Origin: a bacterium
GTDB lineage: Bacteria > Bacillota_I > Bacilli_A > RF39 > UBA660
Assembly (NCBI GenBank): GCA_014845975.1
Contig: RKAN01000073.1
Location: 1 to 9,158 of the forward strand
DNA: 9,158 nucleotides
Direction: 5' to 3'
Positions 1 to 6,341 of the stretch are shown here, piece by piece. The notes beneath the pieces were generated by a model. It was not told the origin of the DNA. It made no database searches and worked only from the letters and a program-made list of their open reading frames with translations. Positions within the stretch are counted from its first letter, which is position 1. The number at the start of each line of letters is the position of its first letter. A program made the translations under genes and the position numbers.

Positions 1-2104
1 TCAAGGAGGATTTGAAGTACTTTATCAAGTAGAAAGTATTGATGGTAGTGAAGTTACTAGTGACATGATGAATAGTACTTACAAAGCATTACTAAAAAGA
101 ATTGATATTTTGGGTGTAAATGAACCTGTTATTACCATAGAAGGTGATGATAAGATTCGTGTACAACTTGCTGGTGTTACAGATCAAGAGGAAGCAAGAA
201 AAATTTTAAGTAGTGCGGCAACATTAACATTCCGTGATACCAAAGATAATTTATTAATGACAAGTGATGTATTATCAGGCGGAGGAGCTAAAGTAGGACA
301 GGATTCTAAAGGACTTCCTGCTGTATCTTTACAAATAGCAGATAAAGATAAATTTTATAAAGTTACAAAAAATGTTAGTCAAATGGAAAATAATGTAATT
401 GTAATTTGGCTAGATTATGATGAAAATGAAGATAGCTATGAAACAGAAAAAAACAAGTGTGGATTAGAAAGTTCAAGATGTCTTTCTGCAGCTACTGTTT
501 CAGAAGGATTTGCTAGTGATGTAATCATTCAAGGGAATTTTAAAAGTACAGAAGTACAAACCTTAGTTGATTTAATTAACTCTGGTAGTTTACCAACTAA
601 ATTGGAAGAAATTTCTTCTAAAACTGTCGGAGCAAGCTTCGGAGCTAATTCATTAAATAAAACTCTAATTGCTGGAATTATAGGATTTATTGGTGTTATT
701 GTAATAATGACATACTTATACCATTTTTCTGGATTTATTGCTTGTGTTAGCTTACTTGTTTATACAGTATTAACATTTGGTATTTTTTGGTTAGTTGGTG
801 GGGTACTTACATTACCAGGAATTGCAGCAATTATACTTGGAATTGGTATGGCTGTAGATTCAAATGTTATAAATTTTGAAAGAATTAAAGATGAATTAGA
901 AAAAGGTATTTCCTTAGAAACTGCGTTTAAAAAAGGAAATAAAAATTCTATTGCTACAATTATAGATGCGAATTTAACAACATTTATTGTTGCATTAATC
1001 CTATTTATTTTTGGAGAAAGTAGTGTAAAAGGATTTGCTACAATGTTAATGATTAGTATTTTTACAACTATGGTTATTATGGTATTCTTTACAAGATCAT
1101 TATTGAAAATGTTTGTTAATACTAATTATTTTCATAATAAAGCAACTTTCTTTATAGGAAAACTAAAACCAATAAAAAGAAAAATAGATTTTATAAAACA
1201 TGATAAATTATTTATAGGTGCTTCTATTCTTTGTATTATAGTAGGAATCTTTTCCTTAAGTACCAAAGGATTAAATCTAGGAGTTGATTTTAAAGGAGGT
1301 ACTTCTATTGATATAAAATCAGAGCAAACATTAAATCAAAAATCAATAGAAAAAGATTTAGAAGAACTAGGATACAAAATTGTAGATGCAGAATTTAAGG
1401 AAAATAATGCATACATTAAAATAACAAATCAAATTTCTCAAGAAGAAATCCTAAAATTAAAAGAACAATTAGAACAAAAATATGAAGCCAGTACAGATAT
1501 TGGTGTTGTATCTAACATGGTCAAAAAAGAATTAATCAAAAATGCCATTTTATCCGTTATTTTATCTAGTATAGCTACAATTATCTATATTTCCCTTCGA
1601 TTCAAATTTAATTATGCAATTAGTGCAATTATTGCTTTAGCCCACGATGTATTTATTATATTCGCTATCTTTAGTTTATTTGGACTTGAAGTAGAAACAA
1701 TTTTTATCGCTGCAATCTTATCCATTATAGGATATTCTATCAATGATACAATTGTTATTTTTGATAGAATTAGAGAAAATCAAGAAAATGCAAAAATTAC
1801 AAAAGAAAGTGATTTAAAAGAAGTCGTAAATAATAGTTTAAATCAAGTAATAAAAAGAAGTATTATTACAAGTATTACAACAATTACAACTGTTATTTGC
1901 CTAATTTTATTTGGATCAAATGAAATATTGGAATTTAATATTGCTCTATTAGCTGGATTAATAGCAGGAGCTTACTCATCTATTTTTATTGCCAGTCAAA
2001 TTTGGTTTCATATGGAAAAAAACAATATTGGTAAAAAGTCAAAAAAGAAATGGTATGAAGATAATGAACCAGAAGAAAAAAGAATAAAGGGGATTAATGC
2101 ATAG
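1..2104 (+). CDS. secDF: Protein translocase subunit SecDF (fused SecD-SecF), 5' partial
   Basis: This is an accessory subunit of the Sec translocon: a membrane protein that uses the proton gradient to pull exported proteins out of SecYEG on the outer face. The reading frame is open from base 2, and the first residues QGGFEVLYQVE match the conserved SecD motif after the first membrane helix, so the true start and TM1 lie upstream; the ATG at 65 is internal. The P1 ectodomain follows (to about base 640), then the SecD helices (about 659-1110) with GIGMAVDSN, whose conserved membrane Asp is at 857-859. SecF begins near 1195, with a helix, GVDFKGGT at 1280-1303, a second ectodomain, and helices from about 1540 carrying GYSINDT (Asp at 1745-1747) and FDRIREN. 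The tail is Lys/Glu-rich and cytoplasmic. Fusion of SecD and SecF is usual in Bacilli. A Cys pair in P1 (458-460 and 479-481) is less usual. It is the first gene seen in an operon, with the next gene's ribosome site overlapping its stop. Confidence 0.96.
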   Translation, partial: QGGFEVLYQVESIDGSEVTSDMMNSTYKALLKRIDILGVNEPVITIEGDDKIRVQLAGVTDQEEARKILSSAATLTFRDTKDNLLMTSDVLSGGGAKVGQDSKGLPAVSLQIADKDKFYKVTKNVSQMENNVIVIWLDYDENEDSYETEKNKCGLESSRCLSAATVSEGFASDVIIQGNFKSTEVQTLVDLINSGSLPTKLEEISSKTVGASFGANSLNKTLIAGIIGFIGVIVIMTYLYHFSGFIACVSLLVYTVLTFGIFWLVGGVLTLPGIAAIILGIGMAVDSNVINFERIKDELEKGISLETAFKKGNKNSIATIIDANLTTFIVALILFIFGESSVKGFATMLMISIFTTMVIMVFFTRSLLKMFVNTNYFHNKATFFIGKLKPIKRKIDFIKHDKLFIGASILCIIVGIFSLSTKGLNLGVDFKGGTSIDIKSEQTLNQKSIEKDLEELGYKIVDAEFKENNAYIKITNQISQEEILKLKEQLEQKYEASTDIGVVSNMVKKELIKNAILSVILSSIATIIYISLRFKFNYAISAIIALAHDVFIIFAIFSLFGLEVETIFIAAILSIIGYSINDTIVIFDRIRENQENAKITKESDLKEVVNNSLNQVIKRSIITSITTITTVICLILFGSNEILEFNIALLAGLIAGAYSSIFIASQIWFHMEKNNIGKKSKKKWYEDNEPEEKRIKGINA

Positions 2105-2107
2105 GAG
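2103..2107 (+). promoter_or_regulatory. Ribosome binding site of the 164-residue gene, overlapping the secDF stop
   Basis: AGGAG lies 8 bases before the ATG at 2116 and shares bases with the secDF TAG stop (2102-2104). Ribosomes finishing secDF therefore end on the next gene's initiation site, which suggests translational coupling (inference). Confidence 0.75.
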
Positions 2108-2115
2108 ATGATAAA

Positions 2116-2610
2116 ATGACAGAACAATATGTCACTATCAAATTAGAAGATGTAATGCAATCCTTATCAAAATGTAAAGATGAAGAAGAAAAGCAAATTC
2201 TATGTAAAATATATACAAACGAAGACTACAACGAATTAGGAAAAAAGAGAATAAAAAAAGATAGTAAAGTTTATCAGATCATTCATAAAATCAAAAGTAC
2301 ACAAGAACAGCATATCACAATTGAAATGCTTTCTTTTGCTTTAACGAGGTCAATGAATGAGTGCAATCACACCATGAGAAATGATTTAAATAAATATATT
2401 CATCAATATTTTGATAATGTAGAAAATAGTGTTTCCAATGATGCTTTAATTTACAAAATATTAAATGATAAAAAAATCATAACTTATATTAAAAAATATA
2501 CTTCATGGGAAGACTATGAAATGGATTTAAAAGAAAAGAAAAAATGCAAAAAAGAGTCTAAACCACAATCAAAAGAAGAAAAAAGAATGAGCTATGTAAT
2601 GATTGGCTAA
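2116..2610 (+). CDS. Uncharacterised charged protein between secDF and rel
   Basis: I do not recognise this 164-residue protein. It starts at an ATG with a good AGGAG site and keeps the AT-rich codon use of its neighbours, so it is very likely a real gene. No signal peptide or membrane helix is visible. The sequence looks largely helical and cytoplasmic: an N-terminal stretch MTEQYVTIKLEDVMQSL, a central part with HITIEMLSFALTRSMNECNH (about residues 66-85), and a strongly basic Lys/Glu-rich tail (about 138-157) that is probably disordered. Four Cys residues (20, 30, 83 and about 143) are scattered and form no obvious metal site. It sits 11 bases after secDF and 10 bases before rel, so it is co-transcribed with both. 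In Bacillus-type genomes recJ and apt occupy the ground between secDF and relA; nothing here resembles either (no DHH motif, no phosphoribosyltransferase loop). Its function is unknown, and a link to alarmone or secretion stress is only guilt by position. Confidence 0.85.
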   Translation: MTEQYVTIKLEDVMQSLSKCKDEEEKQILCKIYTNEDYNELGKKRIKKDSKVYQIIHKIKSTQEQHITIEMLSFALTRSMNECNHTMRNDLNKYIHQYFDNVENSVSNDALIYKILNDKKIITYIKKYTSWEDYEMDLKEKKKCKKESKPQSKEEKRMSYVMIG

Positions 2611-2616
2611 GGAGGT
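2609..2616 (+). promoter_or_regulatory. Strong ribosome binding site that fixes the rel start
   Basis: AAGGAGGT is a full-strength Shine-Dalgarno sequence overlapping the TAA stop of the preceding gene (2608-2610) and ending 4 bases before the ATG at 2621. An in-frame upstream ATG at 2603 would translate this site as protein (MAKEVC) and has no purine-rich site of its own, so 2621 is the better start. Confidence 0.85.
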
Positions 2617-2620
2617 ATGT

Positions 2621-4771
2621 ATGACAAAACATGTAGAAGTAAGTTTTGAAGACCTACTCAATAAATTGGCTACTTATATGGAAGAATCTGATATTAATCA
2701 AATAAAAAATGTCTATGAAGTTGCATCTGAAATTTACGATGGAAATAAAAGCATAACAGGTGAAAATTATATCAATCACCCTTTAAAAATAGCTTATATA
2801 TTAACAGAAATTCAGGCTGATTCTCAGACTATTTGTGCCGCTCTTCTTCACAATGTACATCAATTTGATCCAAATATTCAATTAGAAGAACAATTTGGAA
2901 AAGAAATTGCTTCCTTAGTAGATGGAGTTACAAAAATAAAAAATCTAACATTTGACTTATCTACAGAGTCATCGATTGCAATGCAAAGAAAAATATTAGT
3001 TGGCCTTACAGATGATGTAAGAGTGATTATTATTCGCTTAGCAGAACGTGTACAAGATATGAGAGATTTATGGATTCGTCCAGAAAAAGAGCAGAAAAGA
3101 CTTGCAGTTGAAACTTTAGAAGTATTGACTCCAATTGCTCACCGTCTAGGTATGAATAAATTTAAAAGTGAATTAGAGGATCTATCTTTAAGATATTATA
3201 AACCCAATGTTTATTTTGATATAGTTGATCAATTAAATCAAACAAAAACAGAAAGAGATCAATCTGTTAAAATGATGATTGACGATGTTTCAAACCTTTT
3301 AAATGAACATGGAATTAAGCATAAAATTAAAGGAAGAGCAAAAAGTATTTATAGCATTTATAAAAAATTAGATAAAGGAAAAAAATTTAGCGATATTTAT
3401 GATTTATTAGCTTTAAGAGTATTTGTAGATACAGAAGCAGAATGTTATCAAGCAATTGGAATTATTCATTCTAAATATAAACCAATGCCAAAACGATTTA
3501 AGGATTATATCGCAATGCCTAAAACAAATATGTATCAGTCTTTACATACAACAGTTTTTGGAATTGATGGATATCTATTTGAAATTCAAATTCGTACTTA
3601 TGAAATGGATGAAGTGGCAGAACGAGGTATTGCATCTCACTGGTCTTATAAAGAAAACGGTAGTAATAAAATAGCTCGTCAAAATACAATGGATCAAAAA
3701 CTACAATTTTTCCGTTCTATTATGGAATTAAATAATGAAGAAACAACAGATGAAGAATTTGTATCTTCTATTAAAGAAGAATTTAATCATACGATTTATG
3801 TCTTTACACCAAATGGTGATGTCATTGAACTTCCAAATGGAGCAACTCCAATTGACTTTGCTTATAAAGTTCATAGTGGAGTAGGAGAAAAAATGGTAGG
3901 TGCTTTAGTAAATAATAGCATTGTACCATTAGATTATCCTTTACATAATCAAGATATCGTAAAAATTAATACCAATAAAAATTCAATGGGTCCTAGTCGT
4001 GAATGGATTAATATGGCTAAAACACCACAGGCAAAAAATAAAATTCGAGCATTTTTTAAAAAACAAGATAGAGAAGAATATCAAAAAAAAGGTGAAGAAA
4101 TTTTAGCAAAAGAACTAAAAAAGAGAAAAATTTCATCTAGTGACTTCTATACAGAAGAAAATATGGATAAAATACTAAAAGAATATAAATTTTTAGATTT
4201 TAATGAAATTTATATAGGAATTGGTGATAATAAAATTTCTCCAGCTGCTGTTGTGAATATCATTACAGGAGAAAATGATAGCAAAGAAGATATTTTATTA
4301 AAAAAAGTTATTAAAGAAACGAATAACCAAGTATTAAAAAAGGATATTATTGTAGAAGGAATTGATGACATTAAAGTAAAATTAGCTTCTTGTTGTAAAC
4401 CAATTCCTGGAGATGCTATTATAGGATACATTACAAAAGGATATGGAATTTCTGTTCATAGAAGAAACTGTCCCAATATAGATGATTTAAACGAAAGATT
4501 AATTCCAGTTTCATGGGGAGAAACAAAACAAAAAAAATATTCAACTTCCATTGTGATTGAATGTGAAAAAAAAGATAACATTTTATTAGAAATTGTTTCT
4601 AAAGCCTCTAATAGTGGTATCAATATTGAATCTATTCGGACTTATAATGATCCAGATTATACAACATTTTCTATGGATATATTAGTAGAAAATTTAGAAA
4701 ATTTAAACAAATTTATTTCTAACATTCAATCTATTTCACATGTATTAAAAGTAGAAAGAAGTATAAAGTGA
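2621..4771 (+). CDS. rel: Rel/RelA-SpoT family (p)ppGpp synthetase with degenerate hydrolase domain
   Basis: This 716-residue long RSH protein makes the alarmone (p)ppGpp from ATP and GDP/GTP during the stringent response. Domain order: HD pseudo-hydrolase (about 20-190), synthetase (about 220-350), TGS (about 390-450), helical region, zinc-finger (C591, C592, H613, C617) and C-terminal ACT (about 635-716). Synthetase motifs look intact: GRAKSIYSIYKK at 238, DIYDLLALRV, RFKDYIAMPK at 292 (the RxKD class of bifunctional Rel), MYQSLHTT, and EIQIRT with catalytic Glu 321. In the HD domain the metal ligands H53 and H77 remain, but LLHDVVED has become LLHNVHQF, the earlier Arg 44 is Ser, and ADRLHNMRT has become AERVQDMRD (E142). 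Hydrolysis of (p)ppGpp is therefore probably lost (inference). The length is slightly short for Rel (usually about 730-750). The TGA stop overlaps the dtd GTG start. Start chosen at 2621 from the ribosome site. The family call is certain; the activity call is not. Confidence 0.97.
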   Translation: MTKHVEVSFEDLLNKLATYMEESDINQIKNVYEVASEIYDGNKSITGENYINHPLKIAYILTEIQADSQTICAALLHNVHQFDPNIQLEEQFGKEIASLVDGVTKIKNLTFDLSTESSIAMQRKILVGLTDDVRVIIIRLAERVQDMRDLWIRPEKEQKRLAVETLEVLTPIAHRLGMNKFKSELEDLSLRYYKPNVYFDIVDQLNQTKTERDQSVKMMIDDVSNLLNEHGIKHKIKGRAKSIYSIYKKLDKGKKFSDIYDLLALRVFVDTEAECYQAIGIIHSKYKPMPKRFKDYIAMPKTNMYQSLHTTVFGIDGYLFEIQIRTYEMDEVAERGIASHWSYKENGSNKIARQNTMDQKLQFFRSIMELNNEETTDEEFVSSIKEEFNHTIYVFTPNGDVIELPNGATPIDFAYKVHSGVGEKMVGALVNNSIVPLDYPLHNQDIVKINTNKNSMGPSREWINMAKTPQAKNKIRAFFKKQDREEYQKKGEEILAKELKKRKISSSDFYTEENMDKILKEYKFLDFNEIYIGIGDNKISPAAVVNIITGENDSKEDILLKKVIKETNNQVLKKDIIVEGIDDIKVKLASCCKPIPGDAIIGYITKGYGISVHRRNCPNIDDLNERLIPVSWGETKQKKYSTSIVIECEKKDNILLEIVSKASNSGINIESIRTYNDPDYTTFSMDILVENLENLNKFISNIQSISHVLKVERSIK

Positions 4772-5223
4772 AAGTAGTAGTTCAAAGAAGTTTAAATTCA
4801 AAAGTAACAGTAGATCATAAAATAACAGGTCAAATTGAAAAGGGACTCGTTTTACTAGTTGGATTTCATACAGATGATACAGAGGAAGATATTAATTATT
4901 TAGTACCAAAAATTTTAAATCTTCGTATTTTTGATGATGAAAACGGTATTATGAATCAATCTATATTAGATATAAAAGGCTCTATTTTAAGTATTTCTCA
5001 ATTCACATTATATGCCAATACAAAAAAAGGAAACCGACCAAGTTATATAGAAGCAATGAAAGGAAAACAAGCAATTTCATTATATGAAAAATTGAATGAA
5101 AAATTAAAACAAGTTGTTCCAGTAGAAACAGGAGTTTTTGGTGCAGATATGAAAGTTGAAATAACAAATGATGGACCAGTTACCATTTTATTAGAAAGCA
5201 GGAAAAACAATGATAAAAAATAA
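4768..5223 (+). CDS. dtd: D-aminoacyl-tRNA deacylase (DTD)
   Basis: This small cytoplasmic dimeric enzyme hydrolyses D-aminoacyl-tRNAs (and glycine mischarged on tRNA-Ala), keeping D-amino acids out of proteins. All 151 residues of the family's usual length are present. It begins MKVVVQRS, has the active-site motif SQFTLYA at 77-83 (Thr 80), then KKGNRPSY at 87-93, GVFGADMKV at 122-130, and the second motif NDGPVT at 134-139, whose Gly-Pro pair selects against L-substrates. The start is a GTG that shares four bases (GTGA) with the rel stop; only a weak AGAAAG purine run precedes it, so initiation probably depends on ribosomes terminating on rel. The rel-dtd pairing is common in Bacillota. The 3' end overlaps the next gene by 14 bases. 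Confidence 0.96.
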   Translation: MKVVVQRSLNSKVTVDHKITGQIEKGLVLLVGFHTDDTEEDINYLVPKILNLRIFDDENGIMNQSILDIKGSILSISQFTLYANTKKGNRPSYIEAMKGKQAISLYEKLNEKLKQVVPVETGVFGADMKVEITNDGPVTILLESRKNNDKK

Positions 5224-6283
5224 ATTAGATTATAAATTAATTAATTGTACCTTAATTATGGTAATTATCTTTTTACTATATAAAACAGGAAATCTTTGGT
5301 TTGGATTTGTAGCAAAAATATGGCAAGTAATCTACCCATTTGTCATTGCTTTTGCGATTGCCTATGCCTTATATCCACTTGTTAAATTTTTAACGGATCA
5401 TAAAATTCCAAAAGCACTTGCTATATTCATTGTCTTGGCTTTCATTGTAGGAATAATAGCGATATTTGCAATCATAGTCTTTCCGTTATTATTTAATCAA
5501 TTAGGAAGTCTATTCAATGGCATTATAGCTTTCTTAAATGAAATATCAGCAAATTATGATATTGATTTTGGAACATTACAGTCCAATTTATCTGAAAGTT
5601 TTAATCAAATTATTGTGAATGTAGGAAAATATGTTTCTAATGGTGCAATCAGCGTAATTAATGTATCAATATCTATTTTTTCAAAAGTATTTATTGCTTT
5701 TTCTGCTGCTATGTATATTCTTTCTGACATGGATAATATTAGAAAAAATGTAAAAAAATATCTAAAAACAAATTCTAAAAAAATGTATCGTTATGTATCA
5801 TTATTTGATCACGAAATGCATAGTTATTTAACAGGATTTGTTAGAATTATGATTATCTCTGTTTTTGAGTATACATTTGCTTATACAATCATTGGACATC
5901 CAAATGCTATACTACTTGGTTGTTTAGCTATGATTGCTAACTTAATTCCATATTTTGGAGGAATTATAAATAACATTGTAGCGGCCGTAACTGCTTTTGT
6001 AATTAGTCCTGCTTTATTTATTCGTACAATTATTGTTTTTGTTATATTATCTATTGTAGACGGCTATGTAATCAATCCAATAGTCTATGGAAAAACAAAT
6101 AAAGTTCATCCATTAATTGTTATTATGAGTGTATTTGCAGGAGGAATTTTATTTGGTATTATGGGAATTGTAATTTCATTACCACTAGCTATTATTATTG
6201 TTTCAACAATTAAATTTTTTAAAGATGACTTGAAAGATAAAATAGAAGATATGAAAGATAGAAATTCAGAAGTTAATGCATAA
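5210..6283 (+). CDS. AI-2E (PerM/UPF0118) family membrane protein
   Basis: This 357-residue polytopic inner-membrane protein has the family's usual length. Hydrophobic segments lie at about residues 11-24, 38-57, 68-94, 145-172, 212-230, 233-263, 272-289 and 303-334, with a soluble or amphipathic stretch at about 95-140 and a charged cytoplasmic loop at 173-208. Family signatures are NLIPYFGGIINN (244-255), YVINPIVYGKTNKVHP (286-301) and FAGGILFGIMGIVISLPLA (309-327). Members have been linked to autoinducer-2 export, sodium/proton exchange or sporulation-related roles, so the substrate cannot be read from the sequence. Its ATG lies inside the end of dtd, with AGGA at 5200-5203, so translation is probably coupled. 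A terminator covers its stop codon, marking it as the last gene of the operon. Confidence 0.92.
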   Translation: MIKNKLDYKLINCTLIMVIIFLLYKTGNLWFGFVAKIWQVIYPFVIAFAIAYALYPLVKFLTDHKIPKALAIFIVLAFIVGIIAIFAIIVFPLLFNQLGSLFNGIIAFLNEISANYDIDFGTLQSNLSESFNQIIVNVGKYVSNGAISVINVSISIFSKVFIAFSAAMYILSDMDNIRKNVKKYLKTNSKKMYRYVSLFDHEMHSYLTGFVRIMIISVFEYTFAYTIIGHPNAILLGCLAMIANLIPYFGGIINNIVAAVTAFVISPALFIRTIIVFVILSIVDGYVINPIVYGKTNKVHPLIVIMSVFAGGILFGIMGIVISLPLAIIIVSTIKFFKDDLKDKIEDMKDRNSEVNA

Positions 6284-6296
6284 CTTCTTTTTTTTT
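6268..6296 (+). terminator. Rho-independent terminator overlapping the AI-2E gene stop
   Basis: AGAAGTTA (6268-6275) and TAACTTCT (6281-6288) form a perfect 8-bp stem around the loop ATGCA, followed by an unbroken run of T to 6296. The TAA stop (6281-6283) lies in the 3' arm, so the last codons encode part of the hairpin. It ends the secDF-rel-dtd operon. The stem is A/T-rich, so some read-through is possible. Confidence 0.88.
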
Positions 6297-6306
6297 ACAA
6301 AAAAAA

Positions 6307-6315
6307 TGATATAAT
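6307..6315 (+). promoter_or_regulatory. Extended -10 promoter for the HerA-like gene
   Basis: TGATATAAT matches an extended -10 element (TGn plus a perfect TATAAT at 6310-6315). The expected -35 position (about 6287-6292) falls in the terminator's T-tract and has no TTGACA match, which fits an extended -10 promoter that needs little -35 contact. Transcription would start near 6322, leaving a leader of about 20 bases that carries the AGGAGG site at 6329-6334. Confidence 0.65.
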
Positions 6316-6341
6316 AGTAATATATAATAGGAGGAATCATC

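Noticed and set aside
2116..2610. Remnant of recJ or apt
   Set aside because: No DHH/DHHA1 or phosphoribosyltransferase motif is visible and the gene is intact with a good start, so it is not a decayed copy of either.
2603..2620. Six-residue N-terminal extension of Rel from the ATG at 2603
   Set aside because: It would encode the strong AAGGAGGT ribosome site as protein and has no site of its own; the ATG at 2621 also puts H53 and H77 at the standard Rel positions.
3456..3674. 72-codon + strand frame inside rel
   Set aside because: It lies fully inside the conserved Rel synthetase region in another frame and has no ribosome site or recognisable product.
4210..4431. 73-codon - strand frame inside rel
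   Set aside because: It is antisense to the conserved zinc-finger region of rel; no ribosome site and no family resemblance.
5210..6283. Naming the membrane protein as an autoinducer-2 exporter
   Set aside because: The family name is historic; members have varied or unknown substrates, and no luxS or quorum-sensing gene is nearby.
6323..6328. Second TATAAT before the HerA-like gene
   Set aside because: It directly abuts the AGGAGG site, so a start from it would leave almost no ribosome site in the mRNA, and no -35 box lies at 16-18 bases; the upstream TGATATAAT is better.
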